A program made the translations under genes and the position numbers. Below the pieces are notes generated by a model, which was not told the origin of the DNA, ran no database searches, and saw nothing but the letters and a program-made list of their open reading frames with translations. 64,000 nucleotides of DNA from an uncultured Tateyamaria sp. (GTDB lineage Bacteria > Pseudomonadota > Alphaproteobacteria > Rhodobacterales > Rhodobacteraceae): assembly GCF_947504105.1 (NCBI RefSeq), contig NZ_CANNGP010000005.1, positions 62,001-126,000 of the forward strand, given 5' to 3'. Positions 49,550-58,803 of the stretch are shown here, piece by piece (position 1 is the first letter of the stretch; each line of letters opens with the position of its first letter).

Positions 49550-52478
49550 GCTCTCGGGTGGTCAGATCGACCACAACACCGCGCTCGAATTCACCTTTGA
49601 CGGCAAACGATACGCAGGCCATCCAGGTGATACGCTCGCGTCGGCTCTTCTTGCCAACAACGTCCGCCTCATGGGGCGATCATTCAAGTACCACCGTCCC
49701 CGCGGCCCACTGACCGCAGGGTCAGAGGAACCCAACGCCATTGTCGAGTTACGCAGCGGCGCACGACAGGAACCCAATACCCGGGCCACGACCGCGGAAC
49801 TGTTCGACGGCCTGTCCGCAACTTCACAAAACCGCTGGCCCAGTCTGGCCTTCGACGCCATGGCGATCAACGACCGCTTCTCGAATTTCCTGACGGCAGG
49901 GTTCTACTACAAGACCTTCATGTGGCCTGCCGCGTTTTGGGAAAAGATTTACGAACCGATCATACGCAAAGCGGCCGGCCTTGGGTCCCTGTCGATGCAG
50001 GCTGACCCGGATGAGTACGACAAAGGCTTCCGCCATTGCGATCTATTGATCATCGGCGCGGGCCCCGCCGGCCTGAGTGCCGCGCTCACCGCAGGCCGAG
50101 CAGGCAAACACGTGATCCTCGCAGACGAGGATTTTCGCATGGGCGGTCGACTGAATGCCGAGACGTTTGCGGTGGCCGACATGGCCGGGGCTGACTGGGC
50201 CACGCAGACCGTCGCCGAACTCAGCGCCCTGTCAAACGTGCGCCTGATGCCACGCACAACGGTGATCGGTGCCTTCGATCACGGCATCTGCGGCGCAGTT
50301 GAGCGGATCAGTGATCATCTTGTCACTCCACCCAAGGGCAAACCTCGCCAAATCCTATGGCGCATCTATGCCGCGCAAACGCTGCTTTGCGCGGGCGCCA
50401 CTGAACGCTCTATCGCCTTCGAAAACAACGACCGGCCCGGCATCATGCTCGCTGCATCAATGCGCGCCTACGCCAACCGCTGGGCCGCAACACCTGCGCC
50501 GCGCGTTGCGATCTTCACCAACAACGATGACGGCCATCGCACCGCATGCGATCTGCATGCCAAAGGGGTCAAGATTGCTGGCGTAATTGACATCCGCCCC
50601 GATGCGCCGCGCAGCCGCGACTACGAGGTTTTGCAAGGCGCACATGTGACGGACACCAAGGGGCGTTTGGGCCTGACCTTTGTCGATGTGCGGCTGGCCG
50701 ACGGGACGGCACGCACCATTGAATGCGGTGCCCTGGGCGTATCGGGGGGATGGAACCCCAACGTCCATCTGACCTGCCATCAACGCGGACGGCCTGCCTG
50801 GAATGACGCCCTCGCCGCATTTGCCCCGGGCGGCACCCTGCCCCCCGGGATGAGCGTCGCGGGTGCTGCAAACGGAGCGTTCTCGACCCATGGCGCCCTC
50901 AAATCCGGTGCGGATGCAGCACGCAAGGCATTGGGCCTGAAGGGCCGCGCACCCGCCCTGCCCCGAGCCGAAGATGCGCCGGTTGCGCAAACGCCGTTCT
51001 GGTATGTCGAGGGTTGCGCACGTGCCTGGCTTGATCAACAGAACGACGTCACCGTGAAAGATGTGAAGCTCAGCTATCAGGAAGGCTTCCGCTCTGTCGA
51101 ACATCTCAAACGCTACACCACTCTTGGCATGGCCACGGACCAAGGCAAGACGTCCAACATGGGTGGGCTCGCCATCATGGCTGAACTGGCAGGCAAATCG
51201 ATCCCCGAGGTCGGCACCACCATCTTCCGCCCGCCCTACACACCTACCTCCATAGGGGTGCTCGCGGGTCGGATGCGCGGCAAGGAATTCCACCCGACCC
51301 GCCTGACCCCATCACACTATTGGGCGGAAGAACGTGGCGCGGTTTTTGTCGAGGTTGGCAACTGGCTGCGCGCGCAATGGTTCCCCCTGCCCGGCGAAAC
51401 CCACTGGCGGCAATCGGTTGACCGCGAGGTGACGGCCACCCGCGCCTCGGTCGGGGTGTGCGACTGCACCACGCTGGGCAAGATCGACGTGCAGGGCACC
51501 GACGCGGCTACCTTCCTGAACAAGGTCTACTGCAACGGCTTTGCCAAGCTGGCGGTGGGCAAGACACGCTATGGATTGATGTTGCGCGAGGACGGGATCG
51601 CCATGGATGACGGCACGGCGGCCCGTTTGGCCGAGGATCAGTTCGTGGTCACCACGACCACTGCCAACGCGGCACGCGCCTACCAACACATGGAATTCGT
51701 GCGCCAATGCCTGATGCCAGATGCGGACGTGCAACTGATCTCGACAACCGAAGCCTGGGCGCAATACGCGGTCGCAGGCCCCAATTCTCGCCACCTGCTG
51801 CAAAAGATAGTGGACTCCGATTACGACATTTCGAACGAAGGCTTCCCGTTCATGGCCTGCGGCAACATCACGATCTGTAGCGGCTTGCGCGCGCGGCTTT
51901 TCCGGATTTCGTTTTCGGGCGAACTGGCGTTTGAGATCGCAGTCCCAGCACGCTACGGCGACGCGCTCATGCGCAGGTTGATGGCTGAGGGCGAGGAGTT
52001 CGACGTCACGCCCTACGGCACCGAAGCGCTTGGCGTGATGCGCATCGAAAAGGGCCACGCGGCAGGCAATGAGCTCAACGGCACCACAACTGCGCTGAAC
52101 CTTGGCATGGGGCGCATGGTCTCCAAAGCCAAGGACAGCATTGGGTCAAAACTGTCCGAACGGCCCGGCCTGAACGAGGCGGACACCCTGATGCAAGTGG
52201 GCCTGCGTCCGGTGAACACAAGCGACAAGATCACCGCCGGGGGACATCTGATGCGGGCCGCCGGGCCGGTGGATGCCGCGCATGATCAGGGCTATGTGAC
52301 CTCGGCCGCCTTCTCGCCCACGCTGGGCTGCATGATCGGGTTGGGGTTCCTCAAGGATGGCGGCAACCGGCACGGCGAAACACTACGTCTTGTTTCACCC
52401 GTCACCGATCTCTCGGTCGCAGTTGAAGTTGTGTCGGCCCATTTCGTCGACCCGGAAGGAGCGCGCGTTCGTGCATGA
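49533..52478 (+). CDS. mgdC: Sarcosine-oxidase-type alpha subunit, probable MgdC
   Basis: A 981-residue SoxA-like subunit. From the N-terminus it has a ferredoxin-like (Fer2_4) domain (FTFDGKRYAGHPGDTL, SFKYHRPRGP), a Rossmann NAD-binding domain (LLIIGAGPAGLSAAL near residue 172), and a C-terminal GcvT-like tetrahydrofolate-binding half (about 590-981). The last domain lets the oxidised methyl group be captured as 5,10-methylene-THF. The start ATG at 49533 lies inside mgdB. Confidence 0.88.
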   Translation: MTQANRLSGGQIDHNTALEFTFDGKRYAGHPGDTLASALLANNVRLMGRSFKYHRPRGPLTAGSEEPNAIVELRSGARQEPNTRATTAELFDGLSATSQNRWPSLAFDAMAINDRFSNFLTAGFYYKTFMWPAAFWEKIYEPIIRKAAGLGSLSMQADPDEYDKGFRHCDLLIIGAGPAGLSAALTAGRAGKHVILADEDFRMGGRLNAETFAVADMAGADWATQTVAELSALSNVRLMPRTTVIGAFDHGICGAVERISDHLVTPPKGKPRQILWRIYAAQTLLCAGATERSIAFENNDRPGIMLAASMRAYANRWAATPAPRVAIFTNNDDGHRTACDLHAKGVKIAGVIDIRPDAPRSRDYEVLQGAHVTDTKGRLGLTFVDVRLADGTARTIECGALGVSGGWNPNVHLTCHQRGRPAWNDALAAFAPGGTLPPGMSVAGAANGAFSTHGALKSGADAARKALGLKGRAPALPRAEDAPVAQTPFWYVEGCARAWLDQQNDVTVKDVKLSYQEGFRSVEHLKRYTTLGMATDQGKTSNMGGLAIMAELAGKSIPEVGTTIFRPPYTPTSIGVLAGRMRGKEFHPTRLTPSHYWAEERGAVFVEVGNWLRAQWFPLPGETHWRQSVDREVTATRASVGVCDCTTLGKIDVQGTDAATFLNKVYCNGFAKLAVGKTRYGLMLREDGIAMDDGTAARLAEDQFVVTTTTANAARAYQHMEFVRQCLMPDADVQLISTTEAWAQYAVAGPNSRHLLQKIVDSDYDISNEGFPFMACGNITICSGLRARLFRISFSGELAFEIAVPARYGDALMRRLMAEGEEFDVTPYGTEALGVMRIEKGHAAGNELNGTTTALNLGMGRMVSKAKDSIGSKLSERPGLNEADTLMQVGLRPVNTSDKITAGGHLMRAAGPVDAAHDQGYVTSAAFSPTLGCMIGLGFLKDGGNRHGETLRLVSPVTDLSVAVEVVSAHFVDPEGARVRA

Positions 52479-53037
52479 CCTAAAGCCCATCACAGCCCTT
52501 GGCGGCACAACACCGCGCGTCGACACGGTAGGTGAAACCACTCTGGCCGAAGTCCCGGACCTGGCGCTCGCCTCGGTCGCGGCCCGCGCAGGTCGGGAAC
52601 AGGCCTGCGCCAAACACTTGAAAGCGTTGATCGGGGCACAGGCACCAAGTCCCGGAAAAACCTGGCAAACGGATCACTATTCAGCCGTCTGGATGGGCCC
52701 GGATCAATGGATGATCAGCGCCGATTTCGCCACGCACGAGGATATCGCTGCAACCTTGAAATCGCAGCTTGAAGGCATTGCATCTGTTACGGAACAAACC
52801 GATGCATGGGCGTGCTTTGACCTTTCTGGCCCGCGCGTATTCGCCGTGCTGGAACTGCTGTACAACATCAACCTGCTGCAATTCAAAACAGGCGACGCGA
52901 CGCGCACGTCGATCCACCACCTTGGATGTTTCGTAATCTGCATGAAGCCAGATCATATGGTCCGTATTCTTGGCCCCCGCGCGTCTGCAGGATCTTTGCA
53001 TCATGCCATAACAACGGCCATGACATCAGCGCTTTAA
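52471..53037 (+). CDS. mgdD: Sarcosine-oxidase-type gamma subunit, probable MgdD
   Basis: A 188-residue SoxG-like subunit with the GPDQWMI, TDAWACFDLSGPRVFAVLELL and HHLGCFVICMKPDHMVRILGPRASAGSL blocks. It begins with GTG at 52471, overlapping the alpha subunit stop by eight bases; no ATG fits the family N-terminus. It ends by overlapping the tail of the opposite-strand regulator by four bases. The B-D-A-G order is the normal sox operon order and also that described for mgdABCD. Confidence 0.85.
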   Translation: MHDLKPITALGGTTPRVDTVGETTLAEVPDLALASVAARAGREQACAKHLKALIGAQAPSPGKTWQTDHYSAVWMGPDQWMISADFATHEDIAATLKSQLEGIASVTEQTDAWACFDLSGPRVFAVLELLYNINLLQFKTGDATRTSIHHLGCFVICMKPDHMVRILGPRASAGSLHHAITTAMTSAL

Positions 53038-54014
53038 GCGGGTGGCAGCGGGACATGGCCCTGCACGCGAAATGAATTGATCCGTTGCCGATCCTCTTGC
53101 GGGGATACGCCGAACGCATCCCGATAATGGATCATCAACGGCGTCGCAGAGGTATAACCGACGGCGTGCGCGATACTCAGAACGGTGTCCTTGGAATACA
53201 GCACCAACTGGCGCGCCGCTTTCATCCGCATCTCGCGGTAGTAATGGGTCGGGCTCTGGCCCGTTGCCTTCTTAAAGGCACGTTCGATCTGGCGCGGGGA
53301 TACGTTGAGATGCCCCGCGACATCGGCAATCGAAATGGGCTGTTCAATCCGTTCAGCAAACAGCGTTGCAGCGCGCGCGACCAGAATGGGAAGGTCGGGC
53401 ACGGCACTTGGACGCCTGGGCACGCGCTGCTGAACACGGTCACCACGGACCGTCGGATGTTGAAACCAACAGGCAACTTCATGCGCAATGTCGCCGCCCA
53501 ACCGATCTTCGATCAAGTGCAGCGCCAGATCAAAGGCAGCGGCTGCGCCCGACACCGTATATCGTCTCCGGTCCATGGTGATGACGTCATCCGTCATATC
53601 GATATCGGGGAATTCGCCGCGAAACGCTGCCTCGTAACACCAATGAACCGAACATTTGTGTCCGGCAACCAAGCCGGATCTAGCAAGCACAAAGACACCA
53701 CCGCTGATCGCACCCAGGATACCACCATGCCGGTCCAGACGCCGCAAGGCTCCATTGCCCGCATTGGCGTTTGCAAACAGGCTGTTGGGCGCACCCAGAA
53801 CAAAGAGCAAGTCAATAGGATCCAGGTCCGCCAAAGCCATATCCGGCTCAAGGCCGATGCGCGCGCTTGATACGGTTTTGTCGCCCCCCTCGGACATCAG
53901 GCACCACTCGAACACCTGCCGCCCCGCGATCTCGTTTGCGGCGCGCAATGGTTCGATCACGGACGTTAAGCACGCCATGGGAAAGCCCGGAAAGATTAGA
54001 AAGCCGATCTGCAT
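53034..54014 (-). CDS. GlxA-family transcriptional regulator (DJ-1/PfpI-like plus AraC HTH)
   Basis: A 326-residue regulator with an N-terminal DJ-1/PfpI-like domain (MQIGFLIFPGFPMACL, the nucleophile position in GAISGGVFVLARSG is Gly/Ser rather than Cys) and a C-terminal AraC domain (VAGHLNVSPRQIERAFKKATG, YTSATPLMIHYRDAFG). It lies between mgd and dmm genes and is a candidate activator of methylated-amine use. The ATG at 54014 is preferred to a TTG six codons upstream. The stop overlaps the mgdD stop region. Confidence 0.88.
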   Translation of the reverse strand: MQIGFLIFPGFPMACLTSVIEPLRAANEIAGRQVFEWCLMSEGGDKTVSSARIGLEPDMALADLDPIDLLFVLGAPNSLFANANAGNGALRRLDRHGGILGAISGGVFVLARSGLVAGHKCSVHWCYEAAFRGEFPDIDMTDDVITMDRRRYTVSGAAAAFDLALHLIEDRLGGDIAHEVACWFQHPTVRGDRVQQRVPRRPSAVPDLPILVARAATLFAERIEQPISIADVAGHLNVSPRQIERAFKKATGQSPTHYYREMRMKAARQLVLYSKDTVLSIAHAVGYTSATPLMIHYRDAFGVSPQEDRQRINSFRVQGHVPLPPA

Positions 54015-54062
54015 TATTTCACTCTCAGTCAACTTTTACGTTCTCATGGGAAAATTTCATCC

Positions 54063-54079
54063 TATGTTGGACCAACATA
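54063..54079. promoter_or_regulatory. 17-bp palindrome between divergent regulator genes, candidate operator
   Basis: TATGTTGG-A-CCAACATA is perfectly symmetric. It lies 49 bp before the GlxA-type regulator start and 53 bp before the XRE-cupin regulator start, so it could control both. The binding protein is not known; either neighbour is a candidate. Confidence 0.55.
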
Positions 54080-54131
54080 TATCGAGAACCGAATTGTTTC
54101 CGGCCAAAGGCCTGCATAGAAAGCGGATGTT

Positions 54132-54788
54132 GTGAACGTAGAAAAGATAGACGCCGACGTGGTCAATAAACTTACCCAAAATCCGCACAGCACACGCGAT
54201 GGTGAACGCGAGAAAGTTCTGGAGGTGGCGATTGGTCGCGAGGTCCGAGCGTTCCGCCGCCAACAAGAGGTCACGGTCGCCGAGCTTGCGCAAAGCACCG
54301 GTCTGTCCATCGGGATGTTGTCCAAGATCGAAAATGGCAACACATCCCCGTCGTTGACAACTTTGCAATTGCTGGCAAATGCGCTGTCCGTTCCTTTGAC
54401 CAGCTTTTTCCGACGGTTCGAGGAAAGTCGGCAGGCCGTACACACGAAATCCGGTGAAGGCGTGTCGATCGATCGCGAGGGCACACGCGCCAACCATCAG
54501 TATAACCTTCTGGGCCATATCGGATCGAACGCATCCGGCGTGATTGTCGAGCCGTACCTGATCACGCTCACCGCTGAGTCGGACGTTTTTCCTGCATTCC
54601 AACATGGCGGGATCGAAACGATCTACATGCTCGAAGGAGAAGTGGATTACCGGCACGGCGATGATGTCTATCCACTCAAACCCGGTGACACGTTATTTTT
54701 TGATGCCGACGCCCCGCACGGTCCGGAAAAGCTTGTGACCCTGCCCGCGCGTTACCTATCAGTCATCAGCTACCCGCAAAACACTTGA
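54132..54788 (+). CDS. XRE-family transcriptional regulator with C-terminal cupin domain
   Basis: A 218-residue regulator. The HTH is at about residues 30-90 (VTVAELAQSTGLSIGMLSKIENGNTSPSLTTLQLLANAL) and the cupin effector domain at about 140-215 (HGGIETIYMLEGEVDYRHGDDVYPLKPGDTLFFDADAPHGPE). Such proteins (PuuR-like) often repress amine catabolism, with the cupin sensing the compound. It starts with GTG at 54132. It ends two bases before the dmmC stop on the other strand. Confidence 0.9.
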   Translation: MNVEKIDADVVNKLTQNPHSTRDGEREKVLEVAIGREVRAFRRQQEVTVAELAQSTGLSIGMLSKIENGNTSPSLTTLQLLANALSVPLTSFFRRFEESRQAVHTKSGEGVSIDREGTRANHQYNLLGHIGSNASGVIVEPYLITLTAESDVFPAFQHGGIETIYMLEGEVDYRHGDDVYPLKPGDTLFFDADAPHGPEKLVTLPARYLSVISYPQNT

Positions 54789-54790
54789 CG

Positions 54791-55858
54791 TCACTTGGCT
54801 AGCGGTGGTTCAGCCTCGAAATCCGGCCAGACGCCGGCCGATGTAGGTTGCCCGTCATCAAACTGCGACAGGTAGTCGAGCATCATAGGCCTGTTGTCTA
54901 TAAATCCTTTATACGTCGCCAGTTCCTCGGGCAGATCGCGCACAACACGGTGCAAGCGGCGACCCCATTTGGGCATCGTCATGAGGTCCTGAAAGCTGCA
55001 CAGGTAGCACCGGATCGGGAACACCAGCCCGTTGGACCGCGGAAGACGGAAAAAGGTCTGCAACTCGACCCGTAGATGCTGCTTTGCGCCAAGGTTCTCG
55101 GGCGTGAGTGTGGTCTTCTGAATGCCCCACTTGTGGTAGTTTTCGGGGCTGGTATCGAGCAGCGGATTGACTGTCATTGTCCAATTGAGCCGCCGTGCGG
55201 GCGCACCTTGCTGGATGTTTAGCAGGAACTTGAGTGCGCGCACGAAGATACCCTTTTCGTGGGCCAACGGCACAGGCGCGTGCCACTCAAAAAAGTTCAT
55301 GCCGATGTCGAAATCAAGGCTCCAATCGGCCTGCGTCGTCACCATACCGGCATCCATCCACAAGTTGCCCTCGCGCTGATCCAGCACACAGAAATCGCCT
55401 TGGGTCTGGCGCGTGATGTATTCCATCGGGCCATAGGGCAGCGTCGTGTCGTCAAGAAACGTGAACCTGTCGTCGATGCCCAAGGGCTTGTTCACCCAGC
55501 GCCACTGATCGCCATCGCGGTACAGTTCGAACAGATCCGGGTAGTCCTCGGATTTCGACACCATGATCAGCTCCAGCAGGTCCCACCCGGCAAGCGTCAT
55601 GTGTGGTAGCGACTGGCAGCGCAACGGATCGTCCGCCAAGACCATCGCCCGGTCACGCATCTCGGCCACGTAGTGCTCGTCCACATCAAACCGCTTTTCA
55701 TAGACGGACCCGGCGGGTCCACCCCGGTGCTGCTCCATGTTGACGGCGTACATGTAGCTGTCTTCATGGAACGGGAACGGAAAGCGTTTGATCGCCCAAT
55801 CGGAGTTGTGGAACGAATAATCGTCGCGGAACGTCTCGTCGTTGAATTGAATGGTCAT
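54791..55858 (-). CDS. dmmC: Dimethylamine monooxygenase heme subunit (DUF3445/HDOD family)
   Basis: A 355-residue protein of the heme-dependent oxidative N-demethylase family. It has ERFPFPFHEDSYMYAV-type sequence near the N-terminus (IKRFPFPFHEDSYMYAV), WLFELYRDGDQWRWVNK-like YRDGDQWRWVNKPLG, and RVELQTFFRLPRSNGLVFPIRCYLCSF near the C-terminus. In roseobacters DmmABC oxidises dimethylamine to methylamine and formaldehyde. Here it is last in the dmmDABC order on the minus strand, one base after dmmB. The ATG at 55858 fits the family start. Confidence 0.86.
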   Translation of the reverse strand: MTIQFNDETFRDDYSFHNSDWAIKRFPFPFHEDSYMYAVNMEQHRGGPAGSVYEKRFDVDEHYVAEMRDRAMVLADDPLRCQSLPHMTLAGWDLLELIMVSKSEDYPDLFELYRDGDQWRWVNKPLGIDDRFTFLDDTTLPYGPMEYITRQTQGDFCVLDQREGNLWMDAGMVTTQADWSLDFDIGMNFFEWHAPVPLAHEKGIFVRALKFLLNIQQGAPARRLNWTMTVNPLLDTSPENYHKWGIQKTTLTPENLGAKQHLRVELQTFFRLPRSNGLVFPIRCYLCSFQDLMTMPKWGRRLHRVVRDLPEELATYKGFIDNRPMMLDYLSQFDDGQPTSAGVWPDFEAEPPLAK

Positions 55859-55859
55859 C

Positions 55860-56846
55860 TTATCTGTCCAATTCCAGAAGGGGGCCGACAAAGCGGCTCA
55901 CACAGGGCATGATTTTCTGTCCGCTGGCGTGTTGGTCGTCGTCCAGCCATTGGTCGCGGTGCACGAATGCCCCGTCATGGGCCACCACGTCCGTTTCGCA
56001 CTGCCCGCAGGACCCGCCCCGGCACAGGAACGGCGCTTCGACGCCCGCGCGTTCGATGGCTTCCAGCAGGCTTTCATGCTCGCCCACGGTGATCGTCTTG
56101 TCGGACTGGCACAGGCGTACCTCGAAGGGCACACCGGGTTCGGGCGCCAGGAACTCTTCGGAATGCACATTGGCATCCGGCCATCCGGCGGCCGACGCGG
56201 TGGCATGCACCCAATTGATCATCCCCTTGGGTCCGCACACATAGGCATGCGTGCCCAGCGGTTGGCCATCCAGCAAATCCTCAAGCGCAATCGCCTGGCT
56301 TTGATCGTCGTAATAGACGTGCACCTTATTGGGATGCTTGTAGGTCAGTTGATCCACATAGGTGCCCAACGCCTCGGTCCGGCAGGCATAGTGCAGCTCC
56401 CACGCGCCACCCTGCCGCTCCAATTGAGCGATCATCGACATGAACGGGGTGATCCCGATGCCGCCCGCGAAAAACACATGCTTGCGTGCGCGCAGGTCGA
56501 GCGAGAACAGGTTCACCGGGAAGGTGATTGTCATCTCGTCGCCGACGGACACGCTGCGGTGCATGAAAAGCGACCCACCGCGCCCTTCGTCATCACGACG
56601 CACGGAAATCGCATAGGTATTCAGATCGGCAGGGTCCGACATCAGCGAATAGGGGTTCAAGCGGGTGCGATCCCCGTCCTGCATGGTCACAACCGTATGC
56701 GCGCCGCCGGAAAAGGGCGGGAACAATGCGCCGTCGCGCCGCTTGAATTCGAACCGCGTGACAAGGTCATTGATCGGGGTCACCGCCGATACGACAACGT
56801 CGATCTTTTCGGCGCCGGGCTTGGCTTTCTGCGGGGCGGCACTCAT
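55860..56846 (-). CDS. dmmB: Dimethylamine monooxygenase reductase subunit (FAD/FMN and 2Fe-2S)
   Basis: A 328-residue phthalate-dioxygenase-reductase-type protein. The flavin motif is RLNPYSLMSDP, the NAD-binding region is FFAGGIGITPFMSM and YVCGPKGMI, and the C-terminal plant-type ferredoxin has the cluster ligands in CRGGSCGQC plus a last Cys in MPCVSRF. It moves electrons from NAD(P)H to the heme subunit. The start overlaps dmmA by four bases. Confidence 0.9.
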   Translation of the reverse strand: MSAAPQKAKPGAEKIDVVVSAVTPINDLVTRFEFKRRDGALFPPFSGGAHTVVTMQDGDRTRLNPYSLMSDPADLNTYAISVRRDDEGRGGSLFMHRSVSVGDEMTITFPVNLFSLDLRARKHVFFAGGIGITPFMSMIAQLERQGGAWELHYACRTEALGTYVDQLTYKHPNKVHVYYDDQSQAIALEDLLDGQPLGTHAYVCGPKGMINWVHATASAAGWPDANVHSEEFLAPEPGVPFEVRLCQSDKTITVGEHESLLEAIERAGVEAPFLCRGGSCGQCETDVVAHDGAFVHRDQWLDDDQHASGQKIMPCVSRFVGPLLELDR

Positions 56847-57439
56847 TCGTAAATCCCCTTCGGCGCGGGCACATTGCCCGGATCCTCGGCGTCGATGCAC
56901 ACACCCTGATAGGCGGCCAACCGACGGGAATAGTGGTCACGGACAAACAGGTTCAGCCCGCAATGGCTGCATTGAAACGGGTCGGTTTCCACATCTTCGG
57001 TGATGCCTTTGCAGTGCACGCACTGCATCCGACGGGCGACGGACCCGCGATGTTCGGTCTGAATGGCGGTGTGCGGGATGCCTGCCTGCATCGCCTCGTT
57101 CTGGGCCTGGCCCATCAACCCTTCGGTGCCGGTCAGATAGACCTGCAACCCCATATGCGCGTCCTGCAAGACACGGCGGATGCGCTGCACCGACGCGGCA
57201 TAGGTGGGCCCCTCATAAAACTGCGCGGGGTTCAGTGCGCGCAACTGGTCGGTAAATCCGGCACCGCGCGGGATATAGATGATGTGGGTCTTGGCCATCA
57301 GATCGGGTGTTGCGATGCCAAGGATCGCCTCGGCCCCTTCGGCATCCGCAATCATCAGATGCCCTTTGCCCGGTCGTGCCTCAAGCGTGCCATAGACCGG
57401 CCTGCTTTTGATCGACGGGGGAAATTCGAATTTCGACAT
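56843..57439 (-). CDS. dmmA: Dimethylamine monooxygenase subunit DmmA-like
   Basis: A 198-residue protein. The N-terminal two-thirds has an ILGIATPDLMAKTHIIYIPRG segment and a nucleotide-binding-like region (VYLTGTEGLMGQAQNEAM). The C-terminal part is a rubredoxin/zinc-ribbon-like CVHCKG...CSHCGLN pair (two Cys-x2-Cys). Family members are required for DMA monooxygenase activity along with DmmB and DmmC. The ATG at 57439 is chosen since the family begins near MSKFEFPPSIKS. A hairpin separates it from dmmD. Confidence 0.82.
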   Translation of the reverse strand: MSKFEFPPSIKSRPVYGTLEARPGKGHLMIADAEGAEAILGIATPDLMAKTHIIYIPRGAGFTDQLRALNPAQFYEGPTYAASVQRIRRVLQDAHMGLQVYLTGTEGLMGQAQNEAMQAGIPHTAIQTEHRGSVARRMQCVHCKGITEDVETDPFQCSHCGLNLFVRDHYSRRLAAYQGVCIDAEDPGNVPAPKGIYE

Positions 57440-57458
57440 ACCTGTCCTCGTCACGTGA

Positions 57459-57489
57459 AAAGGGCGCGGGGTCTTTCCTCGCGCCCTTT
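57459..57489 (-). terminator. Intercistronic hairpin between dmmD and dmmA
   Basis: AAAGGGCGCG/CGCGCCCTTT perfect 10-bp stem, extendable by a G-U and two G-C pairs, with a T-run on the minus strand. It may partly end transcription after dmmD or protect mRNA. Its core stem recurs between mgsC and gmaS. Confidence 0.7.
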
Positions 57490-57495
57490 GAAAAA

Positions 57496-58647
57496 TCAGC
57501 CCTTGGCGGTGCGGATCGACTTGTCCTTGTCATAGAACGGCATTTCTTCGGCCGTCGCGGCGAGTTCCGTGCCGTCCGGTTGAACCACGGTCAGTTTGGT
57601 GCCGGAGGTTGCTACGGACGGGTCAAGTCGCGCTATGGCGACGGAATAACCGTTCAGCTCGGACGACAGGCCGTAGGTGATGACACCCACATCCTTGCCG
57701 TCGTGATGGACCCGTGCAAACATTTCCATTTGATCCATGGCGCCACCTTCCAACTGCACGCCGTAGATTTTAAACCGCTCTTTGCCCTTCATAGCATAGT
57801 GGTTCTCGGATCCAATGAAGCCCTCCTTGCCGGGGGAGACGGTGAAATCCAAGCCCAGTTCCCACAGGCTGTCGCCCGCAGGTGTGCCGTCTGAAAACGG
57901 GAAGGTTTCGGAGTTGTCGCCAGGATAGAACAGCAGATACGATTCAATCCGCAGCATATCGAGGGTCGAGAACTGAGTTGGGCGCACGTCGTCGCCACCC
58001 GCTGCCAACACGTTGTCCCAGATATGCACCGCATCCTTGGCGCGACAGAAGATTTCATAGCCGCGCTCGCCAGTATAGCCAGTGCGTGAGATCATCACGT
58101 CGCGGCCATAGAGGCGGGTCTGCATGATCCCGAAATAGGCCAGATCGCGGATGCCGGGAATGTCCTTGGCCAGAATGTCGACCGCCTTCGGACCCTGCAA
58201 CGACATGTCGTGTAGGTCATCATCCATGATCACGGAACAGTTCTTGGCGGCAGCAACGGTCGTCAGCTGCTCCATTCCAATACCTGTGCCATGCACAACA
58301 AGCCACGAGTTGACCGCTATGTGGTAGATCACGCAGTCGTCCACGAACAGCCCGCGATCATCCAGCATGCAGGCGTAAACGGCCCGACCCGGCGCGATCT
58401 TTTCGACATTACGGGTCGTGACCCGGTCGATGACATATGCCGCGTCCTCGCCCACCACATGCACCTTCTTCAGGCCCGACACGTCCATCAGGCCAGCCTT
58501 GGTGCGGATCGCCTCGTAATCGGCTTTGGCGCGCTCAGGCGTGTTGTCGTAGAACCACGCAGTGCCCATGCCATTCCAGTCTTCCAACTCGCCGCCGATT
58601 TCCGCGTGTCGTCCGGCAAGTGCCGAGGTTCTCCATAGAATGGCCAT
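57496..58647 (-). CDS. dmmD: GcvT-family tetrahydrofolate-binding protein DmmD-like
   Basis: A 383-residue aminomethyltransferase-fold protein: TKAGLMDVSGLKKVHVVGEDA, CMLDDRGLFVDDC, MISRTGYTGERGYEIF with the conserved Glu, and RIESYLLFYPGD. It is not the glycine cleavage T protein, since no gcvH or gcvP is nearby. In Ruegeria dmmD precedes dmmABC and is needed for growth on methylated amines, perhaps by passing the formaldehyde carbon to THF. The ATG at 58647 matches that role. Confidence 0.85.
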   Translation of the reverse strand: MAILWRTSALAGRHAEIGGELEDWNGMGTAWFYDNTPERAKADYEAIRTKAGLMDVSGLKKVHVVGEDAAYVIDRVTTRNVEKIAPGRAVYACMLDDRGLFVDDCVIYHIAVNSWLVVHGTGIGMEQLTTVAAAKNCSVIMDDDLHDMSLQGPKAVDILAKDIPGIRDLAYFGIMQTRLYGRDVMISRTGYTGERGYEIFCRAKDAVHIWDNVLAAGGDDVRPTQFSTLDMLRIESYLLFYPGDNSETFPFSDGTPAGDSLWELGLDFTVSPGKEGFIGSENHYAMKGKERFKIYGVQLEGGAMDQMEMFARVHHDGKDVGVITYGLSSELNGYSVAIARLDPSVATSGTKLTVVQPDGTELAATAEEMPFYDKDKSIRTAKG

Positions 58648-58759
58648 GGTGGTGTTCCCTGTTCTTTATGAGTCTTGTTGGGGCGTATTGAGCATCAGCC
58701 TATTTTGAAAAGCAAGAATGCTATGCAACTTTTTTTCCTGCCGGGCAAATGCCGAACAA

Positions 58760-58788
58760 GTAAGGGGCGACCCATGGCCGCCCCTTAC
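58760..58788 (-). terminator. Terminator-like hairpin after the 57-residue membrane protein gene
   Basis: GTAAGGGGCG/CGCCCCTTAC perfect 10-bp stem with a 9-nt loop, 15 bp after the stop of the small gene on the minus strand. No long T-run follows. It separates the amt unit from the dmm promoter. Confidence 0.7.
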
Positions 58789-58803
58789 GCACGTCTGGCA
58801 TGC

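Noticed and set aside
57496..58647. Glycine cleavage T protein (gcvT)
   Set aside because: No gcvH or gcvP nearby, and it heads a dmm operon where a GcvT-like DmmD is known.
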